DNA of 64,000 bases, taken from the NCBI RefSeq assembly GCF_022760855.1, contig NZ_JAKTNR010000003.1, positions 1-64,000 of the forward strand. The letters are read 5' to 3'. Made by a program: the position numbers and the translations under genes. Of this stretch, positions 54,231 through 62,254 are shown one piece after another. Position 1 is the first letter of the stretch. Every line of letters starts with the position of its first letter. The stretch is from Thermus albus. Lineage in GTDB: Bacteria; Deinococcota; Deinococci; Deinococcales; Thermaceae. The notes under the pieces are model-generated. The model saw nothing but the letters and a program-made list of their open reading frames with translations, had not been told where the DNA came from and did not search any database.

Positions 54231-54986
54231 ATGCGCCTTGCCCCCCGCTACACCGTGGCTGCGGTGTCCCATGTGGGCCGCCGCCAGAACAATGAGGATT
54301 TCCACCGGGTGATGCGCCTGGAGGTTCCCCAGGGCAACCTTTTCCTCCTGGCGGTGGCCGACGGCATGGGAGGAATGGAGGCGGGGGAGTGGGCCAGCAA
54401 GGTGGCCATAGAGGCCCTCTCCGAGGCGGTGCGGGCCTATGCCGAGCACCTTAGGAGTGGACGGCCTGCGGTGGGCCTGGCTAAGGTAATGGAAAAGGCC
54501 TTTACCCTGGCGGCCAAGCGGGTGGAGAAGGAGGCGGAAAGGCTGGGCAAGAAGGGCATGGGCACCACCCTCACCGCCTTCCTCTATGCGGACTGGCTCA
54601 AGGAGGGGGTGGTGGGGCATATTGGGGACTCCCGGGCTTACCATCTCACGGCCAAGGGGCTGAAGCGGCTCACCGAGGACCACTCCTGGGTGGCGGAGCG
54701 CTTGAGGGAAGGGGTTCTTACCCCTACCGAGGCCGAGCGCCATCCTTACCGCAACATCCTTACCCGAGCCCTGGGTCTGCCCGAGGCCCGCTTTGATCTG
54801 AAGGAGGTGCGCCTCGCCCCAGGGGAAGGGGTGCTTTTGGTCACGGACGGGCTCTACGGCCTGCTCCCCGAGGAGGAGTGGCTTTTGGGCAAGGACCTCC
54901 AGGCGAGCCTGGAGGGCCTCATGGCCGAGGCTTTGCGCCGGGGCGGGGACGATAACGTGACCGCCATCGCCTTACGGGTGGAGTGA
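54231..54986 (+). CDS. PP2C-family protein phosphatase
   Basis: 251 residues from ATG 54231 (an ATG at 54222 is part of the -10 box). All PP2C motifs are seen: GRRQNNEDFHR, VADGMGGMEAGEWAS, KGMGTTLTAFLY, GHIGDSRAYHL, TEDHSWVAERL, LLVTDGLYGLL, GGDDNVTAIAL. A cytosolic Mn/Mg-dependent Ser/Thr phosphatase. Its stop overlaps the start of the Ser/Thr kinase gene by one base, forming a standard kinase/phosphatase pair. Confidence 0.95.
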   Translation: MRLAPRYTVAAVSHVGRRQNNEDFHRVMRLEVPQGNLFLLAVADGMGGMEAGEWASKVAIEALSEAVRAYAEHLRSGRPAVGLAKVMEKAFTLAAKRVEKEAERLGKKGMGTTLTAFLYADWLKEGVVGHIGDSRAYHLTAKGLKRLTEDHSWVAERLREGVLTPTEAERHPYRNILTRALGLPEARFDLKEVRLAPGEGVLLVTDGLYGLLPEEEWLLGKDLQASLEGLMAEALRRGGDDNVTAIALRVE

Positions 54987-56941
54987 TGCAGGGGCTTCTG
55001 GCCTTCCTCTTGGTTCTCCTTACCGCAGCCTTGGCCTCACGCCTCTCCCCTTGGCCCCTCGGGTTCCTCTTGGTTTTCCTCTCGGGAGCTGCCTGGGCCA
55101 CGGGGGTACGGCCGGATGTGGTTTTCCCCTGGCTTCTCCTGGGCCTGGGGGTCCTGGCGGCCCCCCGGGTGTACCTGGGTTCCCGGCGACGGTTCCCAAG
55201 GCGTCCCCGCACCCAGGGGCGGCCCTCCTCCGCCTCCAAGACCACCGAGGAGGCCCGGGCTCTGGAAAAGCAGTACGAGATCCTGGAAAAGGTGGGCGTG
55301 GGGGGCATGGCCACCGTTTACAAGGCCAAGGACAAGAAAACGGGCCGCCTGGTGGCCCTAAAGGTTCCCCAGGAGCGCTTTCTGGGCGACCCCCGCTTTG
55401 TGCGCCGTTTCCACCGGGAGGCGGAGGTCTTGGCCAAGATGGACCACCCTAACATCGTCAAGGTGTACGACCACGGCCAGGTGGATGGGGTCCACTATAT
55501 CGCCATGGAGTACCTGGAGGGGGAGGGCCTGGACAAGCTCATTGAGGAAAGGCGCCTTTCCCTTAGGCAGGCGGCGGCCATCCTGGCCCGGGTGGCCGAC
55601 GCTCTGAGGCACATCCACGCCCAAGGCATCGTCCACCGGGACATCAAGCCCGGCAACATCATGATCCTCAAGGGGGCCTTAAGGGAGGAGGGGGTGGACC
55701 CCAGGGGGGTGCGGCTCATGGATTTCGGCATCGCCGCTGGCAAGGTTCTCACCCGCCTCACCATCACCGGGGCTCGGATCGGCACCCCGGTCTACATGAG
55801 TCCAGAACAGGCCAAGGGGCAGAAGCTGGACCACCGCTCGGATATTTACTCCCTGGGGATCGTCCTTTATGAGGCCTTAACCGGCCAGCCCCCCTTCACC
55901 GGCGGGTACGAGACCGTGATCCACCAGCAGATCTTCCAGGTGCCCACCCCTCCCAAGCAGCTCAATCCCCAGATCCCCCAGGTTCTTTCCGATCTGGTCC
56001 TGAAGATGCTGGAGAAGGATCCCGCCAAACGGCCCACCCTGGACGAGGTGGTCCAGGTGCTCTCCGGCTCCTGGGAGGAGGAAAAGGGCTTGCCCCATCC
56101 CTTCTACCTCTTGGTGGGGGTGGAGGCCAAAAAGGGCACGGTGCGGCTTCTGGACCTTTCGGGTACCGCCGCCCGGCTCATCTCCGGCATCGGCTCGGGC
56201 CCCGGCTACTTCCCGGCCCCGCCCTTGGCGGTGGCCGCCGATCCCGAAGGGGGGATCTGGATGGCGGTTTTTGAGCATGGGGCCAAGCTCCTCCACCGCT
56301 TTTCCCCCGAGGGCCAGCTTCTCCTATCCACCGGCCCCTATGGGATGAAGCCTGGGGAGTTCCTTTTTCCCACAGCTCTGGCGGTGGCGGATGGTAGCCT
56401 TTTCGTTCTGGATTCGGAAACCGCCACGGTGAGCCGGCTGGACTTAAAGGGCCAGTACCAGGAGCGCTTTGGCGGTCAGGGAACGGGCCGGGGCACCTTC
56501 CAAGACCCCAAGGCCCTGGTGGCCACCTCGGAGTTCCTCTTCGTGTTGGACTACGGCAACCGGCAGGTGCAGCGCCTCTCCTTGGATGGCCGCTACCTAT
56601 CCCGCTATGCCTTCCGCCGCTCTAAGGAAAGCGAGGAGCTAAGGCTCCTGGGCGGGGTGGGGGTAGAAGGGGAGAGGCTTTACCTCTACGATGTGGAGGC
56701 GGCCAAGGTGCGGGTAGTGGACCTTTCCGGAAGGCTTTTGGCTTCCCATGTCCTGCCCCTTTTGGAAGGAGAGGACCCCAGGAGCCTGGTGGAGCTTCTG
56801 CCCTTCGGGGGCATCCTCTATGCTGCCAGGCGTGGGGCGAGCCGCATCCAGCGCATAGACCTGAAGACCGGGGAGGCCTTGCCGCCTTTGGAGGTCTACG
56901 CCCCGGTGCGGGCCCTGGCCCTTTGGCGGAATCCGGCATGA
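54986..56941 (+). CDS. Membrane Ser/Thr protein kinase with C-terminal NHL-like beta-propeller
   Basis: 651 residues. Two membrane segments lie at the extreme N terminus (about 4-28 and 32-60), then a Hanks-type kinase (about 92-355): GVGGMATVYKA, VALKVPQER, HRDIKPGNIMIL, LMDFGIAAGK, TPVYMSPEQAKG. The C-terminal ~280 residues are NHL-like repeats (PPLAVAADPEGGIWM, FPTALAVADGSLFVLD, DPKALVATSEFLFVLDYGNRQVQRL). No membrane segment separates kinase and propeller, so both are cytosolic, unlike PknD-type kinases. Start overlaps the PP2C stop and the stop overlaps the response regulator start (ATGA). Confidence 0.9.
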   Translation: MQGLLAFLLVLLTAALASRLSPWPLGFLLVFLSGAAWATGVRPDVVFPWLLLGLGVLAAPRVYLGSRRRFPRRPRTQGRPSSASKTTEEARALEKQYEILEKVGVGGMATVYKAKDKKTGRLVALKVPQERFLGDPRFVRRFHREAEVLAKMDHPNIVKVYDHGQVDGVHYIAMEYLEGEGLDKLIEERRLSLRQAAAILARVADALRHIHAQGIVHRDIKPGNIMILKGALREEGVDPRGVRLMDFGIAAGKVLTRLTITGARIGTPVYMSPEQAKGQKLDHRSDIYSLGIVLYEALTGQPPFTGGYETVIHQQIFQVPTPPKQLNPQIPQVLSDLVLKMLEKDPAKRPTLDEVVQVLSGSWEEEKGLPHPFYLLVGVEAKKGTVRLLDLSGTAARLISGIGSGPGYFPAPPLAVAADPEGGIWMAVFEHGAKLLHRFSPEGQLLLSTGPYGMKPGEFLFPTALAVADGSLFVLDSETATVSRLDLKGQYQERFGGQGTGRGTFQDPKALVATSEFLFVLDYGNRQVQRLSLDGRYLSRYAFRRSKESEELRLLGGVGVEGERLYLYDVEAAKVRVVDLSGRLLASHVLPLLEGEDPRSLVELLPFGGILYAARRGASRIQRIDLKTGEALPPLEVYAPVRALALWRNPA

Positions 56942-57582
56942 GGGTGCTTTTGGTGGAGGACGACCCCGGGGTACGGGAGGCCTTGGAGCTGGGCCTGGCC
57001 CTGGAGGGGCACGAGGTACGGTCCACGGAAAGCCCCAAGGAGGCCCTAGGCCTTCTGCCCTGGGCGGAGGTGGTGGTTTTGGACGTGCTTTTGCCGGAAG
57101 GGGATGGGTTTTCCCTCCTTAAGGAGATCCGCGCCCGGTCAGAGGTGCCGGTGCTGATGCTCACCGCCTTGGATGCCGTGGAGTGGCGGGTGAAGGGCTT
57201 AAAGGAGGGGGCCGACGACTACCTGGTCAAGCCCTATAGCCTTTCCGAGCTCCTGGCCCGCCTCGAGGCCCTGGCGCGCCGGACCAAGGGACCCTCTAAG
57301 GTGCTGGTCTACAAGGACCTCAGGCTTTACCCAAAGCGCATGGAAGCCTTCCGCGGCGAAAGGCGGCTTTCCCTTCCCCCCAAGGCCTTTCTCCTCCTGA
57401 AGGCCTTTTTGGAGTCACCGGAGGAGGTGCTTTCCAAAGAGGCCCTGATGCATAGGGTCTGGGGGGAGGAGGTGGAGCCCGCCACCTTAGAGGTGCACCT
57501 TTCCCTCTTGAGGAAGGCCCTGGGGGAGCCCAATCCCATCCAGACGGTGCGCGGCTATGGCTACCGCCTTTTCCTCCCTTAG
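56938..57582 (+). CDS. OmpR-family response regulator
   Basis: 214 residues from ATG 56938, overlapping the kinase stop by 4 nt. Receiver: VEDDPG, phospho-acceptor in VVLDVLLPEGDG, LTALD, DYLVKPYS. The C-terminal winged helix ends in LEVHLSLLRKALGE and VRGYGYRLFLP. The Ser/Thr kinase gene reads directly into it, so the two-component system and the Ser/Thr system are co-expressed and may cross-talk. Confidence 0.94.
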   Translation: MRVLLVEDDPGVREALELGLALEGHEVRSTESPKEALGLLPWAEVVVLDVLLPEGDGFSLLKEIRARSEVPVLMLTALDAVEWRVKGLKEGADDYLVKPYSLSELLARLEALARRTKGPSKVLVYKDLRLYPKRMEAFRGERRLSLPPKAFLLLKAFLESPEEVLSKEALMHRVWGEEVEPATLEVHLSLLRKALGEPNPIQTVRGYGYRLFLP

Positions 57583-58861
57583 GGGCAGGCTTTTCGCCCT
57601 TCTTTTCTTGGCCCTTGTGCTTTTGGCCCTGCCCCTGGCCTTCCTTTCCGCCAGGGAGGCGGAAAGGGCCGCCAGCGAGCACCTGCGCCGGGCCCTTTAC
57701 ACTCGCCTCTACCTTCTGGGGGAGGAGGGGGCGAGGGAAGAGGAGGCCCTGCTCTTGGAACTTTTCCGCCTGGCCCAGGTTTATGGCGGTGGGGTAGGGT
57801 TTGTGGTGGAAAGGGGGCGGGTGGCCTACTCCGAGGTGGGTACCTGGCCTTTGCCCAAGGACCTCCTGCAGGCCTTGGCGGAGGGAAGGGTTTACCAGGG
57901 GGTAAGGGACGGGACCTTGTACGTGGCCCTACCTAAGGAGGAAGGAGGGTTTGGGCTGGCGGTGCCCTTGGAAGGGGTTAAGGATTTGGGAAGGCGGCTT
58001 CTTTTCCTCTACCTTACCTGGGGGGGTGGGGTGCTTCTTGGGGTGTTCCTCCTTTCGGCCTTGGGGCTTTCCTGGGCCCTTCGCCCTCTAGCCAGGCTTA
58101 CCCAGCTCCTCCAGGCGCGGAGGCCTGAGGACCTAAGCCCTCTTCCCGATCCCGGTGTGGCGGAGTTGGGGCCTTTGGTGAGGGCGTTGAACCTCCGCCT
58201 AGCCCAGGTGGCGGGGCTCATCCGGGAGCTTTCGGAAAAGGAGGAGGCGGCAAGGCGTTTTGCCCGCCATGCCTCCCACGAGCTGCGCAACCCCTTGGCG
58301 GCGTTGAAGGGGTATCTGGAGGTGCTGTTGCGCCAGCCTGAACCCAAGGCCCTTCACGGGGCCTTGCGGGAAGCGGAGCGCATGGAGGCTTTGCTCTCGG
58401 GGCTTCTGCGGCTATCCCGCCTGGAGGCCACGACCCCCCGGCCTAGCCTTCTGGACCCCAAGGTCTTTTTGGCGGAGTGGGACGTAAGGGTGGAGGGGGA
58501 GGAAAGGCTTTGGGCGGATCCCGAGCTTTTGGCCCTGGCGGTGGAGAACGTGCTGGACAACGCCCGCCGCCACGGGAGGCTTCCCCTAAGGGCGGAGCTG
58601 CGGAAGGAGGGGGAAGGGGTGTGGCTTTGGCTGGTGGACTCAGGCCCGGGTTTTCCCCCAGAACTCCTGCCGAAAGCCTTGGAACCCTTTGTCCATGGGG
58701 GAAAGGGCACGGGGCTGGGCCTGGCCCTGGTGGCGGCGGTGGCCCGGGCCCATGGGGGAAAAGCGGCGGTGGAGAACCGGGGTGGAGCGGCGGTGGGGCT
58801 TTTCCTGCCTTTAGCTTCCCTTAAGGTTTCCCCCGATGCGCCCTTTAGCCAGGGGGGCTAG
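57557..58861 (+). CDS. Sensor histidine kinase
   Basis: 434 residues from ATG 57557, 26 nt inside the response-regulator gene. First membrane segment about 12-30, second about 152-175; HAMP-like linker; H-box FARHASHELRNPLAALKGYLEVLL; N box VENVLDNARRHG; G1 DSGPGFP; G2 GGKGTGLGLALV. A small extracytoplasmic sensor (about 110 residues). It is preceded and followed by co-directional genes. Signal unknown. Confidence 0.92.
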   Translation: MATAFSSLRGRLFALLFLALVLLALPLAFLSAREAERAASEHLRRALYTRLYLLGEEGAREEEALLLELFRLAQVYGGGVGFVVERGRVAYSEVGTWPLPKDLLQALAEGRVYQGVRDGTLYVALPKEEGGFGLAVPLEGVKDLGRRLLFLYLTWGGGVLLGVFLLSALGLSWALRPLARLTQLLQARRPEDLSPLPDPGVAELGPLVRALNLRLAQVAGLIRELSEKEEAARRFARHASHELRNPLAALKGYLEVLLRQPEPKALHGALREAERMEALLSGLLRLSRLEATTPRPSLLDPKVFLAEWDVRVEGEERLWADPELLALAVENVLDNARRHGRLPLRAELRKEGEGVWLWLVDSGPGFPPELLPKALEPFVHGGKGTGLGLALVAAVARAHGGKAAVENRGGAAVGLFLPLASLKVSPDAPFSQGG

Positions 58862-58883
58862 GCTCCCTTTGGAGGTGATGGGA

Positions 58884-59456
58884 ATGCGGAGGATGTTGGC
58901 GGGTGTGTTGGTTCTGGCGGCGGGCCTTTCCCTGGCCCAGGCCACCGATTACCGGCAGGCGGCCATGGCGGCAGCGGCCTTGGCCCGGCTGGAAACGGTG
59001 GCCCAAGGGGCCACGGGGGAAGAGAAGCTTCTGGCCTGGGCCAAGGAGGTGAAGGCCCGGGCGGAGAAGAGCTACCAGGCCAAGAACTACTTCAAGGCGG
59101 CACGGGAGGCCCAGGCGGCCCTTCTCCTCTTCCGGGCTGCCCAAGGGGAGCCCCAGGTGCGGGCCCAGGGGCCCAAGCCTGCTCCCCGGATGGGCATGGG
59201 CATGCACCCCTCCTTCGGACCCTGGGACCATGCCTTCCCCCGGGGTAGGCGGCAGGAACTCGGCGCCCGCCTAACCCAGAGGGCTCCGGTAGCCGTGGAC
59301 CGGGCGGAGAAGGAGCTGGCCTACTACCGGGCGCAGGACAACCTGGTAAAGGACCTGGTAGCCGAGGCCAAGAATAGGCTCTCCAAGGAACCTGGCCGGG
59401 CCTTCTTGTTGGCGCGGGCGGCCTTGGCCCTGATCTCCGCGGAGCGCGGCTTCTAA
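58884..59456 (+). CDS. Secreted helical protein of unknown function (190 aa)
   Basis: 190 residues from ATG 58884, with GGAGGTG 7 nt upstream (ATG 58878 is a weaker alternative). Signal peptide MRRMLAGVLVLAAGLSLAQA. The mature part is Ala-rich helical (DYRQAAMAAAALARLETVAQ, AKSYQAKNYFKAAREAQAALLLF-like repeats), with a Met/Pro/His segment (RMGMGMHPSFGPWDH) near residue 110. It may be an export substrate or target of the adjacent two-component system. No family recognised. Confidence 0.62.
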   Translation: MRRMLAGVLVLAAGLSLAQATDYRQAAMAAAALARLETVAQGATGEEKLLAWAKEVKARAEKSYQAKNYFKAAREAQAALLLFRAAQGEPQVRAQGPKPAPRMGMGMHPSFGPWDHAFPRGRRQELGARLTQRAPVAVDRAEKELAYYRAQDNLVKDLVAEAKNRLSKEPGRAFLLARAALALISAERGF

Positions 59457-59483
59457 CCCTACCCCACCCGGGCAGGGCCCGAT

Positions 59484-59489
59484 TACCAT
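59484..59489 (+). promoter_or_regulatory. Leaderless -10 box of the 142-aa secreted protein
   Basis: TACCAT ends 6 nt before ATG 59496, the same arrangement as at glyA and purB. Confidence 0.5.
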
Positions 59490-59495
59490 GGCGGC

Positions 59496-59924
59496 ATGAT
59501 GCGGTGGCTTGGGGTCCTCCTCCTCGGCCTTGGGGGTTTTGCCCTGGGGGAGGGGGGCCCTAAGGCCGTGGTTTTGGCCCCGGAAGAGGTCCTAAACCGC
59601 TGCGGGGCCCTGGTGCGGGTCCTCGAGGTCCAGGCCCTTTACCGAGAAGGGGATACCTTTTTGCTGGTCCTGGGCCAGAAGGAGCCCTTGCTCCTCTTGG
59701 CCCTGGAAGGGGATAGGCCCATGCCCCACATGGGCCCCCCCAGGGGCCGGCCCATACGTAAGCGGCCTTTTCCCTTTTTGCGGGAGCTTTCCCTGGCCCG
59801 GTGGGTGGTGGTCCTGCCGGGGGAGTACCGGTGCTTCATCCTCCACCGGGGACGGGTGGTGGGGGTGTTGCGCCTGGGCCAGGACCTTTCCCCCCTACCC
59901 CTTCCTGCCGGGGATACCCCTTAA
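59496..59924 (+). CDS. Secreted protein of unknown function (142 aa)
   Basis: 142 residues with a signal peptide (MMRWLGVLLLGLGGFALG). The mature part has two cysteines (about positions 36 and 115), a Met/Pro/Arg-rich loop (DRPMPHMGPPRGRPIRKRPF), and beta-type stretches. Next to another secreted Met/Pro-rich protein, it may belong to the same envelope function; the shared Met/His/Pro segments could bind metal, but that is speculation. Confidence 0.58.
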   Translation: MMRWLGVLLLGLGGFALGEGGPKAVVLAPEEVLNRCGALVRVLEVQALYREGDTFLLVLGQKEPLLLLALEGDRPMPHMGPPRGRPIRKRPFPFLRELSLARWVVVLPGEYRCFILHRGRVVGVLRLGQDLSPLPLPAGDTP

Positions 59925-60021
59925 GACCACCCCCCTGGCTTCACCAAGAGGGGCGCCAGCGGAGCCCCCTAGGGAGCCCATAACCCAGGGCAAAAGGGTA
60001 TAGCAGGCCCTGAGGCTTGGT

Positions 60022-60039
60022 GCAGGGCAAATGCCCTGC
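60022..60039 (+). terminator. Intrinsic terminator
   Basis: Perfect 7-bp stem GCAGGGC/GCCCTGC with an AAAT loop followed by GGTTTTAAAAT. It closes the signalling island and lies directly before the AddB-like gene, whose -10 box (TAAAAT, 60045-60050) starts just after it. Confidence 0.7.
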
Positions 60040-60058
60040 GGTTTTAAAATGTTCCCAT

Positions 60059-62254
60059 ATGAAGCCCGGCCTTTATCCCCTTCTGGGCCCTCCTGCCTCG
60101 GGGAAAACCTCTTTGGCCCAGGAATGGGCCTTGGAGGTGCTAAGGCGACGGGGAAGGGTTTACTGGGTGGGCCTGCCCCACCAAAGGGCTTATGTCTACC
60201 GTCTTTTCGGCGGGCAGGAGGCGGTGCTGGGCCTGGAGTTCATGTCCTTCCAGGCCCTGTACTACCGGGTGCTGGCCGAGGTGGGCCGGCTTGGGCCCTT
60301 GCTTCCCGGGGCGGGAAGGGTGGCCCTGGTGGGGGAGGCCTTAAGGAGCCTCTATGGGGAGGAGATCGCCCCGGGGGAGGCGCGGTTATTTGCCCGGGCC
60401 ATCGCCGAACTCAAACGCTATGGCCTTTCCCCCTTTGCCCTGCCCAAGGAGGGGGAGGCGGGAAGGCTCAGGCAGGTCTACTTCGCCTACCAACGCCTTA
60501 AGGGGAAAGCCCTGGACTACGATGACTTCCGCTACCGGGCAGGCCGGGTGCCCCTTCGCCTTTTCCCCAAGCCCGATCTAGTGGTGGTGGATGGCTTTCG
60601 GGAGGTGGGTCCTTTGGACCTCCGCTTCCTTAGGCGCCTGGCCCAGGAGGTGCCGGTCCTCCTCACGGCGGAACTCCTCCCAGAAGGGCTTGCGCCCTGG
60701 AAAGCCCTTTCCCCTAGGCCGGTAAAAAAGGAGGTCCTGGCCCTGGCCAACCCCGTGGAGGAGGTCCGCTACCTCCTTAGGGCCTTAAAGCGGGCCCTGG
60801 CCCCCAAGGCGATGGGTGGGGAAGGCCTGGATCCCTGGGAGGTCCTGGTGGTGGCTCCCGAGGAGCGCATCGGGGGGCTTCTCCTCCTCAAGGACGAGTA
60901 CGGCCTGCCCCTTTACGATGGCCGGGAAAGGGCCTTGGCCGACACGGAGGAAGGAGAGAGGGTGCTGGCCCTTGTAAACCCCTTCCCCACGGGGCGGGAC
61001 CTTCTGGCCTTGGGGTTTCCCACCTTGGGGAGGAAGGCCCTGAGGCTGGGTCTGGCGGGGGAGGAGGCCCTTGGGGCTTTGGCCGAGCGGGAAGGGCTTG
61101 AGGAGGAGTGGCGGGCCTTCCAAGGGCTCCGCACCCCGGGGCCCGACCTTTTGGCCTGGGCGGAGGAGGCCTTGGAGCGCCTGGGGATCGCAGCCCAGGA
61201 GCCTTTTCTTACCCGCCTGCGCCTGGCCCTACAGGCCGATAGGGGGAATCCCTTGGCCTGGTGGCGGAGCCTGCTTTTGGACGAAAGCCTGCCCCCAGAG
61301 CCCAACCGGGGGGTGGCCCTGCTTCCTCCCTTGATGGCCCTCGGCATAAGGGCCAAAAGGGCCTATGTGCTGGACTGGGTGGCGGGGCGCTATAGCCTAC
61401 GGGAGCGGGAGGACTACTTCCTCCTGGAAGAGCTTAGGGAAAGAGGGCTTCTAAAGGGACTCCCCCGGCGCCTTAAGGGCCTTGACCCCCTTTTCTGGGA
61501 GGAGGTTTCCACCCGGGGGGAGGAGGTGTTTCTCCTCTACCCGGAGGCCGGCCCCTCGGGGCTCTACCCGCCCTTGGAGAGGGGGGTTAAGCCCGAGCCC
61601 TTGCCCCCGGCAAGCCGCCTCGAGGCCCTTCCCCAGCTTCCCTTTACCCCGCCCCTGCCCACGGGGCGGGAGCCCCCGCCCCACTTGGAGGTGCTCCGTC
61701 GCTTCCGGGAGTGCCCTTTTAGGGCCTACGTGGAGCGGTTTGACCTCAGGGGACGGGATGGGGCCTTGGGGTGGCACCTCCTGCCCACCAAGTTGGAAGA
61801 GGTTCTGGCCCACGCCCAGGTGGGTCCCTGGTTGGAGGCCCATCGGGCGCATTGGGAGGGGATGCGCTTTTGGTCCACCTTGCCTGGGAAACCTCCCTTA
61901 CGCCTGGATGGGGTGCGGCGGGAGGGGAAAACCCTTCACCTTTACCGCCTGTTGCCCCAAGGAGCGGAAGCCGACTTGGGGCCGCAAAAGCGCTGGACGG
62001 AGTGGTATACCCTTAAAGTCCTGCTGGGCCGCGAGGATGTGGCCGAGGTTAGGCTTTGGGCTTGGCCTTGGATGGGAGAGCCTTCCTCCCCTCCCCACCA
62101 CCGCTTTGTAGAGGTGCCCAGGATAGCCGAGGAGGTACGGGAACAGGCGGCGGAGGCCTATCGCCTTTGGCTCAAGGGGGCTTTTCCCCCAAAGCCAGGC
62201 TTCCACTGCCTCACCTGTGGCCTTGAAGACCTCTGCCGAAAGGAGGAGAGGTGA
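60059..62254 (+). CDS. AddB-like protein with Fe-S cysteines but no visible nuclease site
   Basis: 731 residues from ATG 60059, much shorter than classical AddB (about 1150). The N terminus has a P-loop (LLGPPASGKTSLAQ, 10-17) and helicase-like segments (PDLVVVDGFREVGPLDLRFLRRL). Cys552 (RECPFRAYVE), Cys717, Cys720 and Cys726 (C-x2-C-x5-C) match the AddB [4Fe-4S] staple. Between them the PD-(D/E)xK motif is not recognisable: only LDGVRREGKTLHLYRL is seen, with no DYK. A structural, non-nucleolytic AddB is suggested. The gene is coupled to an AddA-like helicase (GTGA). Confidence 0.78.
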   Translation: MKPGLYPLLGPPASGKTSLAQEWALEVLRRRGRVYWVGLPHQRAYVYRLFGGQEAVLGLEFMSFQALYYRVLAEVGRLGPLLPGAGRVALVGEALRSLYGEEIAPGEARLFARAIAELKRYGLSPFALPKEGEAGRLRQVYFAYQRLKGKALDYDDFRYRAGRVPLRLFPKPDLVVVDGFREVGPLDLRFLRRLAQEVPVLLTAELLPEGLAPWKALSPRPVKKEVLALANPVEEVRYLLRALKRALAPKAMGGEGLDPWEVLVVAPEERIGGLLLLKDEYGLPLYDGRERALADTEEGERVLALVNPFPTGRDLLALGFPTLGRKALRLGLAGEEALGALAEREGLEEEWRAFQGLRTPGPDLLAWAEEALERLGIAAQEPFLTRLRLALQADRGNPLAWWRSLLLDESLPPEPNRGVALLPPLMALGIRAKRAYVLDWVAGRYSLREREDYFLLEELRERGLLKGLPRRLKGLDPLFWEEVSTRGEEVFLLYPEAGPSGLYPPLERGVKPEPLPPASRLEALPQLPFTPPLPTGREPPPHLEVLRRFRECPFRAYVERFDLRGRDGALGWHLLPTKLEEVLAHAQVGPWLEAHRAHWEGMRFWSTLPGKPPLRLDGVRREGKTLHLYRLLPQGAEADLGPQKRWTEWYTLKVLLGREDVAEVRLWAWPWMGEPSSPPHHRFVEVPRIAEEVREQAAEAYRLWLKGAFPPKPGFHCLTCGLEDLCRKEER

